Below are positions 17,376 to 28,719 of a DNA stretch of 64,000 nt, piece by piece (position 1 is the stretch's first letter; the number at the start of each line of letters is the position of its first letter). The stretch lies in the NCBI GenBank assembly GCA_009103225.1, contig RHPI01001116.1, positions 589,286 to 653,285 of the forward strand, read 5' to 3'. The DNA comes from Chlorokybus atmophyticus. Lineage: Eukaryota > Streptophyta > Chlorokybophyceae > Chlorokybales > Chlorokybaceae. The notes below the pieces were generated by a model, which did no database searches, was not told the DNA's origin, and worked only from the letters and a program-made list of their open reading frames with translations. The position numbers were made by a program, and so were the translations under genes.

Positions 17376-17879
17376 CCACACAATCCGCACGCATGTGAGG
17401 CTCACATGCGCCGGTCGTTGTGCGGGAACGTGGCTCTGTGCGGACTGTGAAGAAACGGACAAACACAGCCTAGTGTCCATACATACGTCATTAGCAACCA
17501 CCGCCGCCACACCACGTACTGTGTTGACTGCATAACAACCAGCACGCCCTCTTAGGCATGCACGCATACGCATACACAGCAGCACATCAGGCCTGCTTTA
17601 TGCGCATTGACAACAGTGGTGGGTGTGTCGGATGCTAGGGGCTGATGCTGTGTGAGTCAGGCACAGCAGGCTGCCCCACACTGCAAAAGAGCCAACCCCT
17701 GCACACGCTGTCGAGCATAAGCAATGTGCTGCGCACTTCTGCAGAGCGCAAGCAAACCACACAATGGGCGCACAGCTTGAACAACCTCTCTCTCTGTATA
17801 TATCATGCCAAACGGTCACAAGGTTCCAGTGTCAAAGCCATTACACAACCATACGAATCCAAAACAATGACAACGCGAA
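17376..17879. other. Flank of the assembly gap, no gene resolved
   Basis: No coding exon supported. A short TTAGGG-like stretch (GGGTTAGAGTTAGGG) occurs just beyond, near 17960; it is too short and imperfect to be called a telomeric tract. Confidence 0.4.
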
Positions 17880-18340
17880 GACACATGACAATACAATTAT
17901 GAACGCTAGCGCGCATCAGCTGCGTAGGCCTCACGCCAAGAGAACTGCCGTGTCGGACAGGGTTAGAGTTAGGGTCGTCATAGGAGCAGGTCGCAGTGGC
18001 GGCCAACCCGGAGCTGCACACGGCCGTCGGCGCTCTCTCTAACCCAGCCATGCCTTGAGCTTGCAGTAGTGCACAAGTGATCCTCTGCATGTACATGTGC
18101 ATGGACACGAACCCGGACATACATGCCGTATGCAACCCACGATGCTGGACTACACGACGCGCGCAGTTAATTATCAGCTCGTGAACTGAAGCTCTCAGGG
18201 TGCCAGACGTCTCCACTGCCAAAGGAATAAACTTAGCTCCCGCTGCGTGGTCACCGTACTTCCAACACTTTGCCAACTCCGCTGCGCGCTCTCCTCCTCT
18301 CGGATGAGCGCTGCATGTGGCAATTCTTGAATGCATGACT
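17880..18340 (-). mobile_element. Non-LTR retrotransposon fragment (C-terminal region)
   Basis: The minus frame has ELAKCWKYGDHAAGAKFIPL followed by AVETSGTLRASVHELI. That matches the segment after the reverse transcriptase in many LINE-type proteins: K---Y----GA-F-PFAVET-G-L, then a run ending in a hydrophobic L-RI--AL block, here YMQRITCALLQA. No palm motif was found upstream, so it is a scrap of an old insertion. It could be another RT-derived family with the same C-terminus. Confidence 0.45.
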
Positions 18341-19055
18341 GAGTGTACTGTGCATGTATAAGGTCCATGGGTAATGGCCGCACCATTGCTACACTACCTC
18401 CAAGGTAGCGTTTAATGGCTGTGATCCATGTGTTACTGAGTAGCTGGGCCTTGGGATATAAACTTGTAGGAGGGGGAACATAGTATTGCGGGAATTGCGG
18501 CATTAGCATCTAAGGAGTGGTATTACAGAGCATTGTGCATTTGCCACCTACTATCTGCCAGTTCGCGGAAGCGGAGCATCCGCATTGCAATGTTGCCCCA
18601 TAGCATCATGATGTAGGGCAAGAGCGTGTGAAGGTGTGATTCACGCGCAGGATACAACATCCCTTACATTGCAGAAATTGACCACTATGTGGTGCTGACA
18701 GTCAGCATGGACCACTCAGTGAAGTGTTCAAGGCTAGCAGTCATGCAAGCATGAATGTACCTGCAGCTGCATTAAGGCAGCGCTCAAACCGCATTCTGCA
18801 CACCAATACTGCAAATTACATTACCCTTTTACCTACTGCACACGCACCCTACAAGTCTCAATGGATCGCATGTATGGCGGATCCTAGGGCTGGGGGAAAG
18901 GGGACCACATCAGCAAGGGTACCATAATATAGTAGACTTGGTATATCATCAAGCCACTAAAGCAATCGCGAACAATTGAGGTCTCAGCAACACGTAATCG
19001 TTGCCAGCAACAGGGGACGGAGTGAATGCACTCAACACATGACCGCTTCATCGGT
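18341..19055. other. Interval with no resolved gene
   Basis: May hold more sequence of the LINE-like scrap towards 18510 but nothing recognisable. It also contains the 3' flank of the AP2/ERF gene. Confidence 0.35.
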
Positions 19056-20754
19056 TCAGTCTTCAACCACGGGGAGGTCCCATATCCAGTCTTCATCGAA
19101 CGGGGACACGGCTCCGAGCACGGGCTTGACATCCACAGAATCAATTATGGGAGAGTCTTTAGGTTGAAATGCATTGCCGAGGGCAGATTGCAGCAGCTCA
19201 CATCCTGCCATCGTCTTGCCAAAGGATGTAGCTAGCAACGGGGACGGCTCAGTCAATGACCCAACCTGCCAAATGGAGCACCATGTTAGCTTTCAAGATG
19301 AGATTGTCTGCAGCAAGGGAAAGTTTGCCGTATACACGCCAGCATGCACACAGACAGCTGCACTCACCGTTTTGGACGACTCTTCCTCGGCCTTCCGCAC
19401 AAGGATCTGCTGGATGACAGGGTTGGCCATGGCTTTGGTGGGCGTGTTGACGGAAGGAAAGTTGGTGAACGCACTGCCGCCGCGCAGAGCGCGAGCCGCT
19501 GCATCGTAAGCAAGGCCAGCATCCTCTGCACTGTCAAAGGTGCCCTGGACAAACAAGCTATGTAAGCACATCGCGCACACCATCAACTGCAACCCTTTCC
19601 TGATTGACCATTCCGTAATAGTTCTCAGCATGCGCTTACCAGCCACATCCTCACACCACGCACGGGGTCCCTGATCTCTGCTGCCCACTTTCCCCACGGC
19701 CGCTGCCGCACACCTCGAAGGCCACACACACCAGGCTTGCCGGGGCATCCTTTGCGTCTCGTTTTCAACTCTGCTGGCGGTCTCTCAGGTGCCTTTTCTG
19801 CTGCTGCTGTTGCTGTCGCTGCTGGCTTCTGGGACTGTACAGCCAACTTAGATGCGGAACGGGCAGATACGGGCGGGATGGGCGTCTTGGGCACGGACAG
19901 GATCAACGGGGTTGTTTTGGGTTGCTTGTGCTGCGGGGGTGTTGAGGACAGGCGAGTGCGTCTGCCTGTCAATGATGATGGCTGGGAAGGGGTCCATTGC
20001 TGCTGCTGCTGTGATGAGCACGAAGGTGATGAGGGTAAGGGTGACTGAACAAGTGTTGGAAGCTGCTGAGCCGCTGGTATGTGCAGCTCATGCGGGCTGC
20101 TCAGCGACAGCTTCAATGTTGGCAACGCTGGCAGGGAATGCTGCAACGAGAGTGATGATTGCAGAGGAGAGAGCATATCACACCTCACAGTCTGCACACA
20201 GCACGCCTTTGAATCAATATGACACAGTGGTTGAGACAAGAAAAACATAACCCGTGTGCATCAAACAAGCCATTCACCTGTGAGTTGAGAGTGGTCCAAT
20301 GCACCTGACCAGCATCTGCTATCACACCCAGAGGCACGGCATCCTCTACATCAGACTGAGTGCTCGGCGATTGAGGCGATTGAGGGGACTGAGGATAGTG
20401 TTTGGTCAAGTCGTTCAGCTGCACAAACAACCCCTCATCTTGAAACGCAGTTAAGGGCGAGTTTTGCCACTGGAAGAGCCGTTCAATTGACCCAATACTC
20501 AAGCGCTCGCCCTGGCTGAAGCCAGTAGCATGCAGCAAACTATTGTGTTGCTCTGGTAAACACCACTTGGTTCCAACCCCGATGCTCCCCACGGACGACT
20601 TGAAGCGCTTTATGGGGTCTTCGAACTGCTCCCACAGCGGCCCACTACCAAAGTCCTCTGCTGCTCGCTTGTAACCCTGGTGGTGTGCAGGAACTGGCAC
20701 TGCAACCGGCGCTGATGGTGTCAACCAAGCTTCTCCGAGGGGCGCACCGGGCAT
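19056..20754 (-). CDS. AP2/ERF-domain transcription factor
   Basis: Four exons (20754-20278, 20191-19640, 19544-19368, 19265-19056) join in phase 0 to 471 residues. The AP2 domain starts with [20 protein letters not shown] in exon 2 and continues, after an intron placed exactly at MWL|GTF, with [20 protein letters not shown] and FTNFP. Residues [10 protein letters not shown] and WLGTFD are those that contact DNA in plant ERF proteins. One AP2 domain is present. Before it are Ser/Pro- and Gln-rich stretches, then basic TRRKG; the C-terminus is acidic and aromatic ([15 protein letters not shown]), like an activation domain. It is a nuclear regulator; its targets cannot be inferred. Confidence 0.92.
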
Positions 20755-22440
20755 TGTCTCTCAAGCTGCTGGCTGCGCCAGCTGGGTTGAGGTGCAAGGT
20801 GAGGGCATGCGCAGTCGTTTAAGGTGGGTGTGTACACTGAGATTTATATTAAGAGTAAGGTCTGCAACCACACACAGAGCAAGGTCAGTGCGGCATATAC
20901 AGCAGAGCAACAACATGTTTCTGCATGATTACTGTTGGCCAGTGCATGAGCAGCCACCGGTGCATGTGCAACTGCCCAGTCCAGTAAGCAGCAACCTAAG
21001 CTAACCCAAGCTTAAACACAATGACTTTGGCCAAGGAAAGCGCTGGCTGCATGTGTTATGCAGCTTGGCCGGAGCAGGATATGCCCAGACTAGCCAAACC
21101 AAGCAACGGTTGCAAAAGGTGACAGGTTTTCTGCTTCTAACTCACGCTTGCAGTTAAGTGCTTGACAAGCAGCTCCGTGCCAGGCTTGCCTGAAATGCAG
21201 CGACGAGCGAACTGCAAGGCTGAGCCCGTGCCAGCTGCATACTTAAACGCTGCGCAACCGCTAACAACTTACTTAACGGAGGCGAGCAGTGTATACAGTC
21301 AGACGTGAAGCAAACCGCCACAGTCCGCACCAAAGCAAGCAATAGCTTGTTTGAGCTGGCCTGGGCCGGACTAGCCAAGCCGAGCTCAAGTCCAGCCGGC
21401 GACAAAGTTCACACGCTACACCATGCTCGCTTAACAGTGCACAATGCGCTGCTCACGCTTACCAGAATAGTAAAGACGCCGTCAGCTTGTTCAGTGCTCT
21501 CACCGCCGACACCCTTTTCAATAAGGCCGCCACCACCGTCCCGACTACTGCCACCGCCGCCGCCGCCGCCGCCGCAGCAACTCAATCGCCAAAGAGGCCT
21601 TAACTCGTTCGCCAGTGGCACTTTTGACACACGCTCTCGCCAAGGTGGAGTGGAAAAACCTCTGAAGTTTTCATGGAAAACCTACATGGCAGGCAGCGGA
21701 AAACCCGTCGATTCATTGTCGAAGGTTGGGGTTTGTAACTTCTCGCTTTCGGGACTGAACCTGGTAGGGCTTCGATGTTTATCGGACAATCCCCAACAGC
21801 GTTGGCGCGGGATAGAGGGTGGCCGAGAGATTTTGGTACGGTTAGAGATGGGTGTTCCTCAACATAAATGGGGTTTCCTCTGCAATGAAGGCTTGATGAA
21901 AATTATGGGGCAGCAGTTTTCCCCCCTACATCCAGCGAGCACATGGGTCTGCTGTGCCTCGTTTTTCGGGAATATCCGCAAAACGCTTTGTCGTTTTCCT
22001 CCGGCACCGGCAATTGTAACCAGTTAACCGGACAAAACCTGCCCCAAACCGCTGCATGCATACGCAACCGCTGTCGGTGACCGACAACCGGTCACTCCGC
22101 GCGGCAGATTGCCCAGATTGCCGCGCCGGCCGCCGAGGGATGCACAATCAACCCTCGCAGGCCCGCTCAACCCTCACAAGTCCGAACAAACCCGTGGACC
22201 GGTTCGTCATAACTACTGTTGCCGGCGGTCTAGAGCAGCAGAGGACGCGCCCCAGGCTAGAGGACGCGGCCGGTCACTTGCCGCGCACTAGACCAGAGAT
22301 AAATAGTCCTCGCTTCCGCCACGTAAGTTTGCTTTGGACCTTACGCCATAACTACCGTACCCAAGCTAACAGGCGGCTTACTTACACGCACTTGCTAGCA
22401 TTTATCAGCATTACGATATGATTTGGGCTTATAGAGCCCG
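20755..22440. other. GC-rich gene-free interval
   Basis: No recognised gene. A 240-codon open frame at 21305-22027 includes a CCG repeat (proline run near 21550-21575) and resembles no family. Upstream elements of the AP2/ERF gene should lie near 20760-21000. Confidence 0.4.
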
Positions 22441-22451
22441 TGTCATAACCT

Positions 22452-22494
22452 TTGAAGGTATTACCTTGCTTGATAAGCAAGGTATTACCTTCAA
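22452..22494. repeat. Near-perfect inverted repeat
   Basis: Arms of 20 bp (22452-22471 and 22475-22494) around a three-base loop. The only mismatch is in the centre of the GGTATTACC word, which is itself nearly palindromic. It could form a stable hairpin in DNA or RNA. It lies where the GC-rich sequence gives way to the AT-rich island. Confidence 0.85.
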
Positions 22495-23187
22495 TGGTTG
22501 GTTGATTGGTGACAGGCGGCTTTCATGCTTTGAGGGCATCCTCATCCTGTCGTATTGATCAGGACGACTGGGAAGTCCCTTGAAGGGACAGCATGTGCAG
22601 TAGAAGGGTGTGCCGTAGTGCCGTGTCGGGTAGCGGCGTACAGTCATCATCAGTGGCTGACACCTGGAGACTCTTTCTGGGCAGGAGAAGTAGGTTACTT
22701 CCAGTAGGGTACCGATATCTGCGTGCCGAAGCTGGCTGTGGCTTTGTCCCAGTTTACAGCGCTGGTTGAAGTGTCGACATCGACTTCGTCAACGCCGCCG
22801 ATTGAAACGGTACAGCCGCATCATCTGACACTTCAATTAAACCCTTGCTTGCTGCTGATGCAGTGCTGAACATGTGTTGTCCATGCTTTGCACGTCAGCG
22901 TGCAGGCTGCAACAGTCTACCGGTACTCACTTCTGGACTTCATGGACTTTCCTACCGTGATAAGGGAAGTGGTGCATGTTCGCATGCAGGCAGCACGATC
23001 ACACTGTGAACTTCACACATAGGTCTTCTATTGCCAGAGTAAAAACACCAATGGATGCTGATACTCTGATATTGCACATGGGCTTGTAATACAAGCTTGT
23101 GTCAAGCCCACCTCTCTCAACCACCTTATGTAAGTGATCAGTAATGTAGCATAATACATTAGGTTTAAGAGCTTGTCGAGCAAGTCG

Positions 23188-23283
23188 TTATTATCGGAAT
23201 GGTGTGCAACGAGTCTATTGAAGCGTAATGTTAAGCAGATCGTTATTATTAAAATGGTGTGTAACGAGTCCATTAAAGCGTAA
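23188..23283. repeat. Imperfect tandem duplication in AT-rich island
   Basis: Two copies of about 45 bp share GTTATTAT, AATGGTGTG, AACGAGTC and AAGCGTAATG. Most differences are C/T or G/A transitions (TGTGCAACG against TGTGTAACG, TTGAAGCG against TTAAAGCG), with the second copy richer in A+T. Confidence 0.7.
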
Positions 23284-26263
23284 TGTACAAGCTTTGAGCA
23301 CATAGATGTTCCTTACTTAGAACTTGTGTTGGATTAAGAGGGAGGGGGGGAGGGGAGCAAAGGGAACAGCGGACATATGGACCACAGTCAATTATCAAAT
23401 TTCATAATACGCAATCATAATAAGTAATGGCATATAACAATTGCTAAGATTGTTGTGCAGATATAAACTTTATTATGAGCATGCAACTAAGCTCGTTTTT
23501 AAGATGTAAAGAGTCAACTTACATTTGCTTATATTAAAATGACGTTGCAACGTTAGAACGTAAATGAGAGACAGAGTTGCACATGTAAATTGCTATATAT
23601 CGTTGTTTAAAAATATTTATTATAAGGTATTGTGATATATTAATAAACGTGTCTTACTTTAAAGTGATATTGTAATAGCTGCAATTGTAAGTTATCGTTG
23701 ATTCTACTATCATGCTATGCAATTCTTGCGCCCAATCATTTGTAGATTATTGTTCTTATTGAAGACACAACTTGCAATGAACTTAACTATCAATTTACAA
23801 TAAAACGCATACACAACATCAATTATTGAATTGGGTTAGTAATACTAGTATATTACATTATGTGCCGTAACAAGGCATGCATGCATAATTACGTGTTCAC
23901 TTTATAAGTGAAAAGAAACTTAAAAGCATTGTTATTGTAGGGCTTTTCAAAATAAGTTATTTAAGATTATAGCAATTTTTTGACACGATTACAACCTGAT
24001 GATCATAACTTATAACCCCTGTATAAAGCAGCGCCAGATTTGCAATAAATTTAGTTATAAACAATAATCGCGCGGGCACATTAGTTATTAAAAAGCAATC
24101 ATGCAAGATTACATGAATTCGAATTACACTTGAAAAATTGCAGCAAATGTATTGCGCATGCGCATTATTGCATGATTGCACGATGATGCATACTTTAAAA
24201 GCTTAAAAGAACGGCATCCATTGATCTTTTGAAGCATTTAAATATTCAATAAGTTAACTAATGTTATGTTTAACTATATGTTCTTATCGACCATTACATA
24301 ACATAAACTTAATGTTATGGGTAAATTAGTAACATGCAGAGATAAGTCCATTTCTATTGCTGTATACTGTTTACTATGGTATCACATGTTAATAAACACT
24401 TCACATATTAGCAAGCAGCATGTCAATAATAATTGCTACGATAACCATCGCCCATCATTATTATAGCATACAACAAGAAATCAACAATGTTGTAATCGCA
24501 AGAATTCTATTATGATGGCGTAAGTTATGTTCAATTGTTCGATTCGCATCAATATATTAAGAATGCAATTGAAGAAAGATTAAGGGTGAGATAACACTGC
24601 TAAAAAGCAATGTACATGCCATGATTGTGTATGAATGGCAATCCATTAAGTAGATGCCACATGTTCATGCCAAATACTAGCTTACCGTTCGATCATACTT
24701 ATATGAAACAAGCCACATGATATGTGACATTCAGACTTAGTGCATGCTTGCATGTGCGTGCTACATCAATGTAGTAAGTATTGTACACAACATATGGATT
24801 GGGGTCAATTAGTTAAGCAAGCAAGCACAACACACCAAAGGTTGATAATACAGCACAAGCAAGGCAAAAACAATGGGGTGGGGGGCCCCACTAGGCTATA
24901 GCTAAGTGCACTATCTACACATTGGGGGAGGAGTGTGGGCAGAGGGGAGGGGGAAGGGGTAGCAGCAAGCAGCAAAGGAAGCACCTGCAGAGCACCGCGG
25001 GGGAGAAAAAGGGAGAAGTTAGCCATCAAATGCCGCCACCCACGACGACGACAAGTGTGCGACCATCAATGCCCCTATGGGTTTGAGCGGATGCCCACTC
25101 TTATCCCCTGCGCGTCACTCACTCACAACAGGCGGTAATGAGGGTTAGTAATTAAATCGCGCCTTGCGACTTCAGCAAGGACGCGCACATCAGGGCATTT
25201 CCGTAGTGTACATGGAATTGCATTCAATAGTGCATCGACTAGGCTTGTTGAAATGTTGGCTCGCATCCGCCTATGCCGGCATCCACGTCACATACAGTAG
25301 TTAGCAGTGTGCAAGCACATCTCCTGCTAGCGCAGCTCAGCCAGCACAATTGTTAGCAGTTGTTCACGGCACCATGCAGAAGCTGACACCGCATGCATGA
25401 TTTCTCACGGCTTTTACGGAGAATTGACAAGTTGGCACTGTAGTGGGTTTGCGTGAATCGCCGAAACAATGCTCTGTTCGTTGAGAAGTGGAAGCAGAGG
25501 CTTGTATCTGCTGCGACCCCAGCACTTGGTCGTCCTGGTTATTGTCCATCCAATCCATCTCGTGCACTAGCGCTCACCAAGTGTACTAATCCTGGAATCC
25601 CCGCCCTTGCCAATTAATTAACACCAACCAAGCACACGACCTAGGCACAGCAAGGTAGCGCAAGCAAGCAGACAAACCATGCAAAAGCGTGATGTTGCCC
25701 GTGTAAGGCTTGCCGCAAGAGAAGTATATGACCATATACTTAACACGAGCCATGGCCATGGCAAGATGTTCTTAAAGCATCTATTTAAGATGCTATGTAG
25801 CAATTGCTATGCATATATCTTCAGCTAGCAACGACGATCGACTTTGTATAACACTTCTTATAAATAGTTGTTGCCCGCAAGCGAACCATGATGTGAAAAT
25901 TTATTATCATATTAGCATTATCTTTGAATGATTGTTTACATTAAGGTTTACTCGCAGTGATCATGGATGTCGGGCTATTTGGTGGTAACAAATAAGAATT
26001 ACGTAACACAATACGACATTGTTTGCATGTACGATAAGTTTTCATTGATTGCCATATTAAGACCAAATTGACTTTGATGACTACTCAAGCCATAGTATTG
26101 CCTTAACAAGGCAATCACTAATGTTGCCGCATTGGCAGAGAATCAGTTTCAACCCTGGCTCAAGCCAAGCGTTGATCGCATGCATTGAATAATCATTTAT
26201 CATGATATAAGCACCATTTGCGCAGATCCAAACATTACGCACAATGACCTATCAACTTTATTG

Positions 26264-28719
26264 TTACAGCGTACGTGTGCGTGCACTTGTGCTCGCTAGC
26301 GTTTGTGCGCTCTCAGCGACAAGAAGCTCTTCTTGCACTACCGCAAGAGATTGACTCAACGTCACCAACTCCCCCTCTTTGTGCACAACCTGTTGATGGA
26401 GTTCATTGGCCTCCTGCTGCACCTGCATTTGTTGCCTAGAGGGAGAACAGTGTCAATTGATATGTGTAAGCTATTGACCAACATACATTGTAAACTTACT
26501 GCGGGTCGGCAAGCGCGCCATATCGCAGCTGCATTGCGGTGCGATGATGCCGTGCGCGAATATCACGCAATGATGCCGTGCACGCTTGCTCCTCTGCAAA
26601 GTATGTGACACGCAATGAGATGACAAGCGCTCATCAATGTATGCATGAGACAAGTCTCACACCTTTTTTCAACCGAAACACCTCTCGGCGTGCATCATAG
26701 AGGCGTTGCTGCCGCGCCTCTACCAGCGCTCGTGCTTCTTGTTCAGCTCTTTCCTGAAAAAGTAGCCATCAAGGAGCATTGTGAGCTAGCCTCAATGCCA
26801 AGAGAGACAAAGTGCTGAGCAACACGCTACAGGCACGATGTTGGCATGGCAGATGACAATGCTGATTATGAGCATGATGGTGCTAATGATGATGGTGTTG
26901 ATGATGATGAGGATGATGACATTCAGGATTGCTGTACCGATCACGACGTCAATGTGCCTATGTTGCTATTGTTGGCTTACCATCGCCAATGCCCGCTCCC
27001 GTATGCGCCGGTCAATCTCCTCCTGCTTTTTCGCCACGGCTTGACGCCGTGCTTCAGTGCTTGCGGCTGCTGCCGGCTGCGGCTGCGGCTGCGGCCTTTC
27101 TGCTTGCGGCCTCTGAACAGTTGTCTATTTGTCTATATCCACTCTCTCAGCAAGTGTGCTCTGCGTGTTTGCAGTCCCATGCGTGCGTGTGTGTAGAGTG
27201 TGCAACTTCACCAATCGCAGGAGCTACACCCGTAAACATCTTTGTGGAATGTTGTTAAAGTCGCACGAGGTTGTGTCGCTCTCAACATGTACACAACGAG
27301 TCAGTCAGTTCCAACCTGTTCTGTCAACCTTGGAACAGCGGCGGTGTCAGCCTCCGAAGTCCGTGTGCCAACCCGCTGCCCTTCCTTCTCCCCGTAATCG
27401 TGTATCCATCCGCCTTTAGCGAGGGCCCGCTCGCTCTCCATCGCCTCCGCCAGCTGCCGCCGCCGCAGCGCCGCTGCTGCCTCCGCAGCCAATGTGGCCG
27501 CCTCTGCCTGCTGCCTATCTCGCGCTGCTTGCATCTGGTAAGATGATGTGTTGTTTAGTTCAACACACTCGTTGCATGCAGCGGCAGCGGCAACAGCAAC
27601 ACAACATCAACAACAACATGCATACAGTCACACGCATGCGGTGTGCAAGCATACACACACGCGCACACACTCCCCACCTCAATGAGGTCTTCCACTGCCT
27701 CCCCCTCCTCTCCTCTCCTCCCTACCCGTCGCATCAATCCGCGCGCAACGGTCGCAACCCGCGGCAGGACGCCCTCCAGACACAGCGCCGCGGCCGCGAG
27801 GGCGAGGAGGGAGACGGCCAGGAGGTAGAAGAGGCGACCGGTGGTGAGGGCGTGGTGGAGGAGGGAGAGAAGGCGAGCGGTGCCTGTGAGAGAGGGTGTT
27901 GGAGTGGTGTGACAGGTGTGGAGGTGTGGAGGTGATTGTTGTGTTGTGTGTGGGAAGGAGATTGGTTGGAGGCATGCACATGGTGATTGTGCTTGACGCA
28001 CACTCGCGTGCGTGCGCGCATGCACTGTATGTGAGTGAGTCCATGTGCGTGCATGCACACGCTCTGTATGTGACAGGGCACATGCATGTGCGTGCACGTG
28101 CGTGTGCATTTGTGCTCGTGCATATGAGTGCACAAATGCAATGCGTGCAAAAACCCACTTTGCTGCATGCATCCACTGCTCACCATGGACGATGTGTCGC
28201 CCTGCGCGTATTCCCGCATCCAGTCCGAACGGGCGCGTAGTCGAGGGGCTCGAACCAGCTGGAGGAGCGAGGTACAGCGCCGCGTACAGCGCATCGGCCG
28301 CCGCACCCCCCGCACCCACAGCGCCCATCAACAGGATTGGAGCACGCCGGCGCAATGCAAGTTGTAACAAAAATGCCACAACCAGGCCTGCATGACACAC
28401 ATACACACATAAACATATGCACAAACACGCACACGCCCGCAGGCAGGCGCCCGCCCGCCCGCCCGCACACTTAAGCATGAGGTGTCAACTTGTTGCGATG
28501 AGCTTGATTTTGTTGCAACTACGCTCTCTCACCTAGTGTGACTGTCACGGCAAGGTAGGCGATGTCCTCCGCCCCGATGTTGGCCATGCGTTCGAGGTGG
28601 GTTGTTGATGATGATGATGATGTTGTGGCTGTTGTTGTTGTTGTGGCCGGGAAACCTGGGACAGAAGGAAAGCCGCCTGTTTCGGCTGCTTGCTCAAATT
28701 CCTCATGTTCACCGATCAT
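26264..28719 (-). CDS. Multi-pass membrane protein with long C-terminal coiled coil, family unknown
   Basis: Eight exons (28719-28533, 28387-28184, 27883-27678, 27534-27316, 27112-26981, 26753-26663, 26593-26500, 26435-26264) join in phase to 434 residues. A Thr/Ser run (ATTTTTATTSSSSSTT) from microsatellite DNA precedes hydrophobic helices: YLAVTVTLGLVVAFLLQLAL, an Ala/Gly-rich stretch (ILLMGAVGAGGAAADALYAA) and LFYLLAVSLLALAAAALCLE. From about residue 200 on the chain is highly charged with heptad-like spacing (AARDRQQAEAATLAAEA, KKQEEIDRRIRERA, RAEQEARALVEARQQR). Two or three membrane spans followed by a soluble coiled coil suggest an organelle-shaping or tethering protein, but I do not recognise the family. 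An upstream coding exon is possible, because an acceptor-like CTACAG precedes the start. Confidence 0.68.

Larger units (their letters stand above)
22441..26263. other. Gene-free interval with AT-rich island
   Basis: From about 22990 to 24800 base composition shifts sharply to A+T, with few GC-rich words and no open frame above about 90 codons; a second AT-rich patch lies at about 25800-26250. The edges contain a hairpin (22452-22494) and an imperfect direct repeat (about 23188-23283). No mitochondrial or plastid gene was recognised in it. Confidence 0.6.

Noticed and set aside
17955-17980. GGGTTAGAGTTAGGG telomere-like stretch
   Set aside because: Two imperfect units only; no array.
21305-22027. 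240-codon open frame with a proline run
   Set aside because: It lies in GC-rich intergenic DNA, resembles no family and has no splice or codon support.
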